NCBI GenBank assembly: GCA_033819885.1
Contig: JAQYUZ010000010.1
Location: forward strand, 248,001 to 312,000
Direction of reading: 5' to 3'
DNA length: 64,000 nt
DNA from: Microbotryomycetes sp. JL201
Taxonomy: Eukaryota; Basidiomycota; Microbotryomycetes
A program made the translations under genes and the position numbers. Position 1 is the stretch's first letter. The number at the start of each line of letters is the position of its first letter. Of this stretch, positions 35,540 to 49,078 are shown in pieces. Under the pieces are notes generated by a model. It had not been told where the DNA came from. It made no database searches and saw nothing but the letters and a program-made list of their open reading frames with translations.

Positions 35540-38500
35540 TCATGCAAACCCGAAACCAGTAGCGCCTTCCGTAATAGCAGTCAACAGCGCCTTGCGCAAC
35601 TGCTCGTACGAGTCGTAGCCGCTGCCCAAGTCGAGCTGCTCAAACAAAGTTTGCTGGTCAAACAACCGCCACCAAAAGCACACAGAGAAAACGCACCTGG
35701 TTGAAGCAAGTGTGCGCCGTCGGCAATCCATTCTTGTTGCCGGCATTGTGGATCGAAAACTTGGTCACGCCAGACATGCCCTGCAACTGGGCAAATCCTT
35801 CGAGCGGCACTCGAGACGATCCACTGACAAACTGCAACAACTGCAAAAACCAACACAAACAAGGAACGAGAAACAGTCGTTAATCGACTGCAAGACTCCG
35901 CTTGACCACACTGCAATGCCAGCACTTTTTTGAAAACGCACCTTGGCTCGCTCTTCCTGAGAGAACGATCGAACAGCACGCCAGAAATGCTGAACAGTCG
36001 GATCAGAAGGCGTAAAATTGTGCAAAGTCGTGTTGGCACGCCACTCGTCAACGTCAATCTCGGGCAAACCAGAGATCAACAGTTCGAGCTCTTTTTCGGA
36101 AAAGATTCGCAGTAACTCTTTCGGAACGATTTCATACAATCCTTTGAGCAGAGCCTGCGTCGTCATGATTCCGAGCATGTCAGCACTTTTACATTTGTTC
36201 CGGCGAAACACCTCGGACTCGCATTGATCTGATCCTTGATCTCTATCGACAAGCGCTGGTCGGCAATCAACCGGACATAGTCGTGCTTGTTTTCGTTCGT
36301 CACAGCAATGTTGCGACCGTTCGGAATCAAATCAACAACTTCAACCACTCCAAAGTCGTCTCGCTCGACCGAGAACGTCAAGTCAATCACGCCTTCAATG
36401 TCGTTGTTGAGCATCCACACGAGAGACTTGTGGTACTCGGGATCAATGGACTCGAGATCATTGTGGTCGATGCGCTTGCCGAGCATATGTTTGTAAACGG
36501 CTGACGAGATTTGACGCTTTAGCGCACTCGCAACCGGTATCCTCACCAAAAGCTCTCGACTCACATCGACTAAAGTATGCTTCCAAAATGCGCTGATCTT
36601 GGATCGCCTTGCCAATGATTCGACCGACAAACTTGAAAAACGACAAATGCTCGGGATTGACGGCAGACGACTGAGCAAGGCATTCGTTCAATCGCATTAG
36701 CACGAGCCGCCTCAACGACAGATCAAGACTCGGTAGAAACTGACCTTGTTAGGCTGGAACGTGAGCGAGTCGGCAGCCTGAGGTTGAAACAGGGCATAGT
36801 TCGGATCAAACATCTGACGCGCCAAGACAGAGAACCATTCACGCGTGACTCCACCAGCGTCGACACCTTCCTCGTCGTAAAATTTGACATTCAACTTGCC
36901 GTACTTGATTTCGTCTCCGGCGCGAGTCTGTAACACTCGGTAAGAGTCTTCAAATACGCGCTGACGACGAACGTTGACATTGATTGTACCATAGTGACTG
37001 CGCTGGCGTTGAGATCGATCGTGCAAGCGAGAGAAAAAATAACTGCGCTTGTTCTCAAACTCGAGCACCTTGGGGTTGTGCACCAGAATCGAAAAGCTGC
37101 CAGACAGCAACGACGGGTTGTTTTTGACCATCGTGTTCTGCGCGCAACAGCGTAAATTTCGCGTTTCGCTGTCGGTCATAACATCATTCACTCACCAAAA
37201 TCTTCTTGTGACTGTCTGTAAAGTCGAGGAACGTAGCTTCCATCGAAGTCGGGGGCGGCAGCTCGGTCGCTGGAGTCGTGGCGGCCAAGTCTCTCTTCTC
37301 CTGCGATGCAAAAACATACTTGCTGACGACCATGCTGCACGAGGTATCATAATCAGACATGACACGAGGTACAGTGACGAGAGGAGACTCACAGCGACTC
37401 GATTAAAGGCAAAAGAACTGTGGCCAGATAAAGCAAGTCTGGTCGAGCCTCGACGGACACAAGACAATCGCCAAGCTTCTGCCAGAGTGTCTCGAGCTTG
37501 AAGCCCATAAACACTTCCTTGACTTTTTCCTCTTCTGGTGTCAACTTCGGCTCGACATTCGGCGAATCGTCAGTCTCCTTCTTTTTCGGCGGCGCCAGAA
37601 TATAGTCGATCGTTTTCAGAATGCGCAGCAGCTTGGCTTGCAGCGACGATGCAGGCGAAAACTTGGCTAGGGTTACGCCGCGCACCGCATCGTCGCCGCT
37701 CGTCGCCTCATGCAGCTCATCCAAGTCGGGAATGAGCGCGTCGGCCAGAGACTGTGCCCGCTTGCGCAACTCATCAGAGATGATTTCGCGCGCCTCGGGC
37801 AGGAAGGACAAGTTTTGAATGAGTGATAGAGTCTGCTGGAAAGTCTTGCTGGAGCATTCGCCAGCATCGAGAATGTTTACGACCAAGCGCAAGACGCCGG
37901 GTGCGATCTGAGGCGGGTTCTTGACAATGGCCTCAGTCGTCGCAGGTTCTTTCTCTTTTGCATCTTTGTCTTTGGTTGACGCCTCAGCAGCTCCAGCAGC
38001 AGATCCGTTGTCTCGTCCCGCTGTGCTGCCCCCGTTCGCGGCGGACGGTGCCGCATCGCCAGTCTCGATCGTCGGCACAGCCTTTTCGCTCGGATTCTCT
38101 TCAGCCTTGCCCTTCTTTTGCAATACAGACAGAGTCTTGGTGATTGTTGAGAGAAGCAGCGTCAAGGAGTCCATCATCGACTGCGTTCTGAGCAGACCAG
38201 GTCTGTCGAGCAGGCCGAGAAGCAGGATGATCGGATAGGTGGTCATAGATGTCGCCTGTCAATCATCCATGTATCAGCATCTCAGGCCTGGGCTCTTCAC
38301 GAAGTAGGCTCACCTTGTCTTTGCCTTTGCCCTTCTTTGATGCACGTCTTCCTAGTCCAACCGACAATTCTTGCTCCGTCAAGAAGAATAACGGCGCTTG
38401 CTCGTTGGACGAAACGAGGTAGATCAAGGCCTCGAGACACCGCTGAGCAATCAAGTTGGGCACGCTCTCGCCAGGGAAATGAGGCAAGCCTCCGCCCGGC

Positions 38501-41500
38501 GTTTCGGGCGCCTTACGTCGAGGCGTGTTGGGCGTCATCGTCTTTGTAGCCCTCAGCGACATCTGCGAAAAGCTGCGATCGACGGCCGACACGTCGCGCG
38601 TTCCGTCTTGAAGAATCGACAACAGCAAATTGATGAGCTCGCTGCGGGTGCGGGCGTTCTCGCACAAGTTGACAAGCACCTTCTGAAGACCGTGGCGGCG
38701 AAGAGGTTGAGGGAAGAACAATAAACGGACAAGCGTAGCTAGGCCGGACTTGTCGAGAAGCTGAATGGCTTCGCGATGAGGCACAGCTTTCTTCGTCGCG
38801 TCTGTTGTCGCTGGAGCTTGTCGACGGCCTCGCCTGCTGGAAGCAAGAGCTCGGGCTGCCAAGCCCCCAAACAGTGCACCAGCTTCGTCTTCATCATCCA
38901 TCTCGGCGCCCTGATCGATCATAGCGACCCGTCGCTCGAGCTCGTCCAAGACTGCGGTGGGCCCGCCAGCAGCCGGCGCATGTCTTTCTTCGCGTCTGTT
39001 GCGGTCGTTGGCCTGCTGCTCCCGATCTTGCTCTCTTTGTTGCTCCTCTCGCTCTTGTCGCAAAACTTCTTCTCGCAAGAACGGAGGCAAAGCATCCAAG
39101 AACTCAGAGTTGATCGACGTTGGTGCCTGCTCAAGCTCGCGTAGGGACTCGTTGACCCGTGCTTCTCGATGATGCTGACTAATCACTTCTTCGCGCATGT
39201 CATCGGGCAGGGCTTCTAAGAATTCTGGGTCGATGCCAGTGTCTGTAATGTCCACTTCGCGACCGTGGACCATGATTGTAACGCGTCGAGCAGGTTGCTC
39301 CGCTTGTACTGGCGGGGCGACTTCTTGACCAGAGACTGTACCGCTCACAGCTTCGGGTGCCTCTGTCTCCACGGATTGGGATTGTGGCGCTGGAGTGCTC
39401 GCAGTCGGCGGTGTCGGAACGGAAGGCGCTGTCAAGCCGGCGGCCAGAGATCGTGCGAGGTTGATGACTTCTGCGACTTCGTCATCGTCTGCGGTATCCA
39501 TCGCTTGGGGCTCGTTCTGTGCAGGTGCAAGCGATGCAGCCAACCTGGCTGCCTCTTCTCGCGCCGCCGCCTCCCTCGCCTCTGTCTCTTGTCGCTCTTG
39601 CTCTGCTTTCTCTGCTTCTTTCTCTGTTCTCTCCCGTTCAAGCTTTTCCTTTTCGGCCTGCTCGCGCTTGGCCCTCGCTTCTTGCTCCTTGCGCTTTGTT
39701 TCGGCGGCGCGAGCTCGAGCAGGGCCGTGCAAATGGTTGATAACGTGATTTGTCAATCGAGCGGAACGCTCAGAAGTAAGACCACCACCTGTCAAAGTGA
39801 CAATCTCTTGTCAGCATCAAACATCACGTGTCTCTGCAAGTAGCAAGCTCTCACCTTGGATGATCTTACTCTCCTCTTGCCATCGGATGAGTGTCGACTT
39901 GGGCGTCATGTCGCTCACAGCGTTCAAACGGTCGCTCAGCTGTCGGTGAACAGATCTCGGTTGTTGAGCAGCTGACGCTGTAGATCGGTGCGCATGTCTC
40001 GTAACGCCATGACTGTGCCCATGCCCGTGACCGCCACCATGACCATGTTGCATTGCCGGTGTAGGATCAATGACCATCGTCAAAGTGCCGTCTGGTCCAG
40101 GCGCGATACCAACGCGTAGTTGCTCAGGTCCTGACAAATGCGAAAGACCGTGGGCGCCCAGTAGCTCTTGCAGTGTGTCGACGCCACCAGGACCGAGCAC
40201 TTGCTCGATGTTATTTGCCCATGCCTCGTACTCTGGACCGCGACCGCCTCGTCCTCGACGCGAAGGTGCTGTCGTTGGAGTCTCGACCGGCGGTTCGGTC
40301 AACAAGGGATGTGCTGGAGGCGCAGACGAGCGAGCTGCACGACCAAGGGGGTCTGCATCGCCGCCCATGCCACCGAGCAGCATGTCGCTCCCTGATTTAC
40401 AACCAGATCAGCCAAAATCTTCAAGCGTGTCATTCCGGCGGAGCTTACCTCGCGCTCGTGGCCGGCCCACAGGATCAAACACGTCGTTCAAGAACGCATC
40501 GCCTCGCTGATTGAGCTGCTCCGTCATTTCCTCGTCAAATTCGAGCTCCCCAGTGAGATACATTTCCTCTTCGTCCGTGTAAGAGTCGGGATCCTCACTG
40601 TCGACGTCGTCAGCGCCATCTTGGTCAACGATCGCGTCCATCTCTTCGGCCAGATTGCCATTGACTTGGATGTCGGCAGCGACTTCGTGTGCATGACCGT
40701 CATCCTCGGCGACATCAAAGCCTGGTGCCTCGTCGTCGTCTTCGTCAACCCAAACTTCTTCGCCTTCATCCTCGTCGATGAACGCATCCATGATGCCGTC
40801 TTCGCCTTCAATCATCTCCATATCTTCGGCGTGGGCTTCCATGTCGTCAGTGTCGGCGTGCGAGTCATCATCCTCATCCTCGTCGATTCCCATATCATCG
40901 TCCTCATCGAAACTATCTCCGTGCATGTCGTCCTCGTCCTGTTCGGCCAGCAACCATGTGTCAGCCCTGAACGGTCAACGGAACAAGCTTTGTGTCAATA
41001 TTGCTCACCTCGTCGTCAGATACGTCTGACACGTCGCTGCCAGGCAACACGCCATCGTCCATCTCTTCCATCATTTCGTCTTCTTCGTCAAACTCTTCGG
41101 CCGAGTCACCAGTCATGTAGGCGTCGTCCCCGACACCAGGCTCGAGCTCGCCTTCGTACATACCCAGCGCCGAGTTGCGATACAAGTCTGGAGCTTCTTC
41201 CTCGTCAGAATCCATTTCGATTTCCTCTTCCTCGTCGAAACCCGACTCGGATTCGGACGATTCGTCCTCGTCAGTGTGCTCTTGGTGAGGCGCGGCATTC
41301 TTGCTTCTGCCAACTTTGGTAACGACTTTTGTCAATTGTTCAAGCGGTCGAAGAATGACATTGATCAAAGTGTCGACAGAAGGAAAGTTGAGGTCAATGT
41401 CGGCGATAGCGTTTGTCAAAATGACGGCGAAGTTCTTTTCAAGCATGAGCTTGCTCATTTGCATGAATCGTTCGTCGCCAAGTTTCGAAGAGCCAGAATT

Positions 41501-44500
41501 ACTCTTTACCCCGAGCAAGCGACCGCACAGGTCCGACAAGGCAAGCAGACGACCGTAGCGGACCTCTGTCGGTTCCGATGACGAAGCTGCATCCTTGTAC
41601 GCGCGAGCTATGGCGTCCAATACGCCCTTGCGAATATTAGCTGTATCCGTCGCGTGCGCATCCTTGACTTTCTGAGGTGCCATCGAGGGCACGCCGGGCA
41701 TATCGAAGCAAAGAGCGGCAACGAGCTGCATCCCAAAATGAGACACGGTCGCCCGCCGCTTGCTCTCAAAGTCGAGCGGTTGTGAAATTGACGTCCACGG
41801 GATCACTGACGTCAGTAAAAAGTGCACGAACGATGCTCGAGGCTTGACTTGTGCCGGTGCGGGTTGCGCGACATCCTTAGCGTGGAATGTCCGAGTCGAG
41901 AACGTGCCGAGGCTCTTCCTGCAAGGCGTATACGACATCAAGAGCTCAGACAAAGTGCCGAGCGCAAACATCGTGCGGTAGTAGTCGTCTAGAGGGTAAT
42001 CGACGGGGATGTGCGCGTCCCTGGCGTCCTTGCTACCGTCAGGCGGTGGTGCCGTTGCAGAAGCTGCCGGAACAGGGGCCAAAGCGTTTTTGCTCGCAAC
42101 ACAGACCTCACTCATGAGTGCATGCATCGTCTTCTCAATGTTGTCGGACACGTCGTCGTCGACTTCGGATTTTTCGGGCCGCGATGCGCCGTCTTCGGTC
42201 GGTTCATTTGTCGCCGGCTCCGATACTGAAGTCTTTCTTGCATCATCGGCAGGTGGTTCTGTGGCATCCTTCTCCTTGGACGCCTCACTCTTGGGATCGT
42301 GGACCAAGGCAACGTGATAGTGCGTAGTCGCATCGGCTTGCACAAGCTTGATTGTCGATTTGGCGGCTTCCAAGAAGATTGACACGTTGCGGAAAGAGAT
42401 CGGCCCCGTACCTCGCATGAACACCGTCATGTCAGCTACTTTTGAGCGTGATGAGCTGAACCATTGGATGATTTCGCGTTCCATTGCGGCGCGGAGCAAT
42501 GTTGGATCTTCAACGCAGTGGCGCAAGATGACTATGGCGTATGGTCGGCAGCGCTCTGTCTCTGGCTTTTCAGTTTCAAAGGCAGCGAGGAGATGGCGCA
42601 AACCGTCGCGCTCTAGGAAAGATGTGGCGAGCTTGAAATCACGTGTGAGCACGAGCAATAATCGCAACGTCGACACGAAAGTGTCTCGGTCCGACACGCC
42701 TTGCTCGAGGAGATTCATCGACATGTCGAATAAATGCTGTCGTTCATCCATCCATGATGGACCTTGTTGAGTAAGCTCAACGGCCGGCACTTGTTCTCCT
42801 TCGGCTAAGACGGTCGTGCCGCGAGGGATTTCGGACACGGCAATGAGCGAGTCAGCAACGAGCATGACGGTCGCAAGCCATTTGGGTCGAGACGCCTTGT
42901 CGGGCAGAGTCTTGTTGTAGTGCTCGACGTAACGAGCGACGATTCGCATCATGTCCTCACGACCCGACTCAACCGCAGACTTGTACGCCGCATCTGACGC
43001 AAGCAGAGCAATGACGCGCCACCGGATGGCAGCGGCGACGTCGCTCTTGGGCTGATTGTCGGCGCCGACGCCAACCAAGGTTTCGAGATCCGCGAGTAGA
43101 GGTCGCAAAATTGAGGCCTTGTCGTCCGATGAATCCCCCGACGAGCCGAGCAAGCTAATGACTGCTTTGATGTCAAAGACAACGTCGGCGTAGTCCTCGG
43201 CTAGCGTTAGTGCACGCGACAGGAAGTCAGGTTTGATGCGCTCGCGTTCTTCGTTTAGCTTGTCTCGTGCCTGCTTGTTGCTCTCGTCCCTCTGCCTTTT
43301 TGCGTCCTCCGACAACGTATCATCCGCTGCGCCTCCGCGAGATCGCAGCAAAGCCACTGGATCGCTTCCGAACAGAGCGGCAAGCGGATCTTCTGCCATC
43401 GCGACGTCTTGATCGCCTGCTTCAACCTGGACAGGGTGAGCTGCATCTCCTTCGCCATCAGCGGCCGGAGCGTTAGGCACCTGCTGTTCAGCGGCGGCAT
43501 CACCGGCTTCTCCAGCAACGCCACCTTCTGCAGCAGCGCCAGCTTCCGCTGGCACCTCGTCAGCGCCGGCTCCGGCAGCAGGCTCTCCGTTGTCAGCGGC
43601 ACCGCCTTGTTGCCTGGCCGCTTCCAGCGTTTCCTCATCGCGAGCGTTGCCGACGAGGTCCGGGTGACTGAGCAGATACTCGGTGGCGACTCCAACGTTG
43701 TTGCGGCACCTCGTCAGAGCGGTCTCGACAGCACGTCTAGGGAAGCCCATATCAACGAGTTGAGCAACACGGGTTTGATCCACTTGGAAACGTCCGGTGG
43801 CGCCCGCAGCTCCAGCAGGAGGTCGGATGATGCCAGGCGCACCTGGGAATCCAGCGCCTGGACCACCTCCTGCGAGCGCTCCGAAAAGAGCGTCAGCCGC
43901 GTTTCTCGGCACCCCTGCTGCCTCGCCTCCTCCACCAGCTCCAGCGCGACCTCCGAGCGTATCGAGCAATTGGCCCAAGGCAGACCTGACTCCGACGGAT
44001 CCTTCGGCAGGTTCGACAGACGCCTCGCCTTCAGCTTTGATAATGTTGACTAGGGCACCGACGAGACTGCGAACGACATTTGGAGGAGATTTGCGCAACC
44101 ACGACGATGACCACGTGTTGGCGAGCCCTCGAACAATCTCGAGGCGAAGCTTGACGAGTAGGGTGTGAGGGTCAAAGTAATACCGGCTCGACTTGTCCTT
44201 TTCTCGAGAAACAAGGATGGCCGTCTGAGGCGCTTCGAGCACTGTGCGAGGCGAAGTCAAGCGACTGAGCAAGTCGAGAGCGACTTTGAGGCCACCAAAA
44301 ACGTGCACGATGGGCAACTTGACATCGTCAAGTTTAATCACTTCTTGAGATGGCGTAAGCTCGAGAGCGGCGTCCTCGTAATGTTTGTACAGGGCCATGT
44401 ACGTCGCTAGACCGCCCTCTGCCTCAAATTCGGACAGCAAGAGCGTTTGTAAGCCCGTTAGATTTGGTCGATCTGCAAGAACAAGTCAAAACGCAAAAGC

Positions 44501-47500
44501 ACCCGCAAGCAATCGTCCACTCACCGTCAAACAGGATGCTTGTCGTTGCGCCGAGCATCAAAGTCAGGAAAGACAGCCTTGAAGACAGTTCTTGCGTCTC
44601 GTCGTCGATCCAATGCAAATTGTCCTTCAAGATTTGGGCCAACACTTTAGAGACGCTGCGTGCTGCTGACCTGTGCGCCGAGTCATTTGTCCTTCGATGG
44701 ACGAGGAGCTTAGTCGCAGCTGAGTGAGATAAAAAGACTGTCAGCTCGTGCACCTCGCCGTCGGCAACGGCCCCCTCACCTTGGAAAATGGGTTGGGTGT
44801 TCAAGCGCATAGAATTCATCAACGTCTGAACAGCCTCGACATTTGGCGGTGTAGGCGGGGCTTTGGTGTCTTCAGCTTTTGGATCGCCACCGATGGCAGG
44901 TGGCAATGCCGGATCAACAGGATTCGTTGCCGTCGCTGCAACTTCAGCCGTCATCGACTCCATGTTGCCCTTGCCTTCGCCATTGTCTGTTCGCGGTAGC
45001 AGAGGCGTTTTCGTCGGTGTCAGGCGTTTGAGCAAAACGCTTTCGTATGTCGACACGCGAGAGAATTGACCGATCTGCTTGAGAGTCTCGGACTCTGGCG
45101 CTTGTGAAAAGATTGATAGGACAGACGTGGATGTTTTTGAGTGGGTGTAGGACAGATTACCGTACACATCGGCCAAGAGACCGAGCAGCGAAAGCATCGT
45201 GCTGATATCGCGAACTCGCCTGTTGTCCTCGTCGAGACTTTCGGCAGCTGCAGAAACGAAGACTGTCAGCATTGTGCGAGAGGATTGAATGTCGGCCAAC
45301 GCACTGGGTTGCGTCAGCGGTGCAAGCCTCGACTCCGTCGGCAATGTTTCCCAGAACCATGTCGTCTTGTCAAGATAGACTCGGGTCTGCTTCACGATCG
45401 CCAGCGTCGTTTCAACCGGGTTAACCTCGCACATGATGCGACAGACGGTCGAGATGGCCGCAAATGCGGCGGTAGCTGGCGCGAGAAACGGCATGAACGG
45501 CATCGACAACAAGTCGAGCAAGACGGGCATCGGGTCCATCGCGATAAAATCTCTGCAGTGTTGCATGTTTGAGAAAAGCCCCTCGAGAAACTGAACAGCA
45601 ACACTGGGTCAGCTTGTCAAAGGACGCAGTAGCCCAGTCGCACTCACGCGTCCGAGAACGTCAACAGTTGTCATGTATTGGTTCTCCTTGATCTCCTCGC
45701 TCTTGGTCTGGTCAGTAGAGTCCGTGGCGTCTGGCATTTCCACGTCGGCAACCGTCGCGCTCGAATCCTCTGCAGCCTTGGACCCTTCGGTCAAGCTCGG
45801 CAGTTGCAATGCGAAATCCTTTTTCGTTTCGGGAACATAGGAGCTGCCTCTGTCTCGAAGCAGACGAAGAGCCGACATGACTGCGTCTAGGACCCGTTGC
45901 TTGAGCGTCGGATGATGCCTGACCAACTCGTCAATCGCGCCTCCGATGATGTTGCCGTTGTCTCTTTCGGCGAGTACTTTGACGTGAGGCTCTGACAAAA
46001 AGACGGAGAAATATTTGGCGATGATTGGTCTGTTGTTGAACTGTTCCAGACCGGCGGCGTTCAAGCATAGGGCGCCGATGGCGTTCGGAATCGCTTGCAA
46101 AACCTTGATGATGAGGCCACATCAGCGCCAATCGTCACGAACCATATGGTCTCCAGCGCAACTCACATCAATCGAAGCGGGAATGAACTCTTCGATAGCG
46201 GCGTAAAGCGTTTCTGGCACGTCGGCTTCTTGAACCTGAGTCAATGAAGTCGGCTCATTGTGTACAAAAGTGGCGGTGATGTTGATCGCCAGAGCAAACA
46301 GTTGCGAGCCAAAGATTGATCGGTGCTCCAACAGCTTCTTGACGGATGACAAGAGTGACGAATCGATCAGGTTGCGCAAACCTTCGCTCGTGCCCGAGGT
46401 CTGCATGAGACGTTGCAATGCGCGCAAAAGACCCTTGAGGAGTGCCGCTTGATCAAATACAAGCATGCCTGTTGGTGAATCGCGCGGAGCTGATGCTTTC
46501 GAACCCTTGAACTTTTCGGTAGCGAGGTCAATTTCCTCCTTGACGCGGTCAACGAACACGTTGAGGCCGCCTGACGATATGAACAGCGTGAAAGCAGTCT
46601 GGTAGCCGTACATGAGACTGTCGAGGAACACGACTGCCTTTGTGACGGTCGATACCCGATCTCTCCTGCTGTTCTTGACCAGGTCAACAAGCATCGACAC
46701 GATGCCGGCGCCGACAATCATGTTGCCGGCGAATGATGTCGTTTGAAAGAACAACAGGAGATTGAAAAGAGAATCAATGAAGTCTGGCGTGGACGTGGCT
46801 GCTCGGAAAAGAGCCAAGTTAGAAGAAGCACGAGGGGCGGCAAGAAGTTCGAACGCACGTGTGTCGCTGTCAAGATCGCTGACCGTCCTTCGCAAGACGT
46901 ACATCAGAATACCGTGGCTGACCCCAGCGTTCAACGCGCTAGCAACCTCGTTCAGTTTCGACTTGAGTTTGGCCAAAGCATCGAGGGCGTAGAAAGCGCC
47001 AGCTTGAATCGCCATGGGAACATCGCGATCCGGATGCACGAGCTCGGCCAATTGAGGGATCAGCTCTGGCTCGTACAAAAGCAGTTTGTTCTGTGTAGCC
47101 GACTCAGGCGAAGTGTGAACCAGGACGGCGATTGCGTACAAGCGCAAGACGAGCATAGTCCGCCTAGACTCTAGGTCACACATGCTCTTGGCAATTCGAA
47201 TCTTCTGGAGCAACTCGAGACGTTCTGGCTCTGGCACGCCGTAAGTCTCGACTGCGTCGACGAAGAGATCGACTGCCGACTTTGGTGAAGCTCGGACGTT
47301 GCCGAGATGGACCGTTGTTAAGCCTTCGTCGGTGTGAGATCCAAAGTAAGAGGTGGCCCCTGGCGTGTTTGGTATCGGGGTAGCCAGGGCCGGTCCAGTC
47401 GCGAACGATGCTCGAGGCTTTGGCCCTGGAGTCGAAGCGGCGGCCGTGGCGACAGGCTGAGCAGATGCGAATGGAGCGCTTGGTCTGGCTTCCTCGACTT

Positions 47501-48282
47501 CCATCGCGTCTGTTTGCTTGCCCTTGTCCTTCCTGTCGCCAGCTAGCGTGGCTGTCGCTTCGGCTGGCTGGCTCGACTCTGCGACGGCTGCCTTTTTGTA
47601 GAACTGCCAATCGACCTCGTTGAGCTCCAACGGGATGTCGACGGTGTCTGACGCAAGGTCTACCATCTCAAGACCATACTCGCGGGTATTCCAGCCTTGT
47701 GCCAAGCTGAGGAGACGCTTTTCGGCGATTCCGAACGAATACGAACTCGAGTGCGTGAGGGCGTACTGCTGAGCGGGGCGCAGGGCGAGCTTGAGTGTGT
47801 CGAGCAGGATGTCCAGGTCTGTCGTGTGCAGCAAGTCGTTGAGACGCTGCAATCGTCATTACGAGCGTTCAAGGTTAGCCTTCTCCCGTTGAGCGATCCG
47901 CAGAGTTTTTCGAGAGACTGACGTCAAAGCTAGCATAGATCTTCCGGTTGGTTGAGTGCTCGAGGAGAATTTTCTCGAAGGCAAGAATGCTGTGCAAGAG
48001 TTCTTTTGTGCGCGGCGTGAATGCATTCGTTTGGGCGTGCTCCATCGAGCCGAGGTCATAATCTCGGATCACGCGTTCGAGGATGGTGTCGAACCTGTTG
48101 AGCGGGGCGATCCAGTGTTGCAGGTCTGTTCGCGGCCAGGTCCAGCCATTTTCGACCGTCGGCAGGAGCAATGCCGGCAGTTCGTCGTCGGTCGAGCTGT
48201 CGTCTTTGAGCGCGGCCACGAGCGCGGCGATGCCCTCGTGCGTGCTCGGCTGCCGCTTGGGGGCGCGCTTGATCTTTGTCAT
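35540..48282 (-). CDS. TOM1: Giant HECT E3 ubiquitin ligase, TOM1/HUWE1 family
   Basis: Sixteen exons: 48282-47923, 47846-46167, 46103-45648, 45590-44525, 44472-41009, 40938-40449, 40391-39855, 39788-38314, 38255-37393, 37334-37196, 37137-36745, 36670-36565, 36500-36223, 36154-35942, 35840-35697, 35635-35540; 3,919 residues. It transfers ubiquitin to nuclear and chromatin-linked substrates and excess histones in yeast. The N-terminal armadillo-like DUF908/DUF913 region is followed by a UBA domain near residue 1430 ([18 protein letters not shown]), a very acidic region ending near 2505, a charged coiled coil, and ubiquitin-binding motifs near 2870 and 2915 ([31 protein letters not shown]). The C-terminal HECT domain has [18 protein letters not shown] and ends with [10 protein letters not shown], whose cysteine (about 3885) is catalytic. 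The intron 36222-36155 starts with GCGAGT and is required to give [15 protein letters not shown] His/Gly-rich stretch near residue 2620 is unusual. Confidence 0.96.
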
Positions 48283-49078
48283 GCTGCGTGATTTACCAGC
48301 TGTTGGCGGCTGCGAAGCGCTATTGCTGCTGCTGGCGAGCGCGTCGTCTCAACGAGTTGCGCGTCGCTCAGCAGCGCACAGAGCTTTCTTTGATGTAGAG
48401 ACGTCGCACCGAGTGGGTTTCTACTCTCACACGCCGACGTGAGCAGCAATGCACCGAGTCCCGACAAAGCGCGTGGATGGGGGACGGACCAGCAGTCAGC
48501 GAACCGCTCGCAGTGACGCAAAGGTCGCAAATTTAACAACAAGCAAAAGAAAAAAAACCCGGACCGCGGCCTGAGCAGAAGCTCTTGATACAATTCTGGA
48601 TCCACGTCTGCTTGCCGTGAACGACCTTGGGACAGAGGCACGGCGGGCGACGGTGGCAATCTCCTGTCGGCCTTGTTACACAGCAAGGGAAACGCCGTGC
48701 AAGTTGAGCATACAGTTCTAAGGACTCTTCTGCGGCGTTGGAAAAATCAGTATTGATACTCGGTGAAAACCTCTAGGGCCCCCTGTTTAAAGGCTGCCTT
48801 TGGTCACACTACTGTGTACCTTTGTAGGGGCTGCAAGGAAAAGACAAGACGTATGCTTGCTACATGGGTGTTGCATTGTAGCGCCCTGTTCGCCGTTTCG
48901 GTGTCTGAGCGCGAGAGTCACTGTTGCAACTGGCAGGCCTTCGAGTGTTTCAGGGGTTGTTTCTTGTCACAACACCTGCGTGCCTTTACGCAGGTGGACA
49001 GGTCGGCATCAACTGTCCAGTCACTCGTCTTTGGGCGCGCTCGCTGCACAAAGTCATCAGTCTACGCCCGTCCGACCA
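48283..49078. promoter_or_regulatory. Divergent spacer between TOM1 and the FYVE gene
   Basis: These 796 bp are the longest promoter-type spacer here. An A-rich run lies at 48536-48557. Frames continuing upstream of the FYVE start have no ATG and no family resemblance. I see no RNA gene. Confidence 0.45.

Noticed and set aside
37279-37300. Possible extra intron in TOM1 between SKYVF and EKRDL
   Set aside because: The candidate would be only about 19 bp, and the frame is open straight through, so I kept one exon (37334-37196).
39265-39843. Plus-strand Leu/Cys-rich frame of 192 codons
   Set aside because: It is antisense to the TOM1 coiled-coil exon; the hydrophobicity comes from complementing Glu/Arg codons.
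40449-41330. Highly repetitive GTC/CTC-rich DNA that looks like a microsatellite region
   Set aside because: It encodes the acidic Asp/Glu region of TOM1, a known feature of the family, so it is coding rather than a repeat element.
43409-44053. Plus-strand frame of 214 codons within TOM1
   Set aside because: It is the antisense shadow of the TOM1 UBA-containing exon.
30038-48282. BET4, PSP1-domain and TOM1 genes as a co-regulated cluster
   Set aside because: They are on the same strand, but their functions differ and each has its own spacer; fungal genes are not normally in operons.
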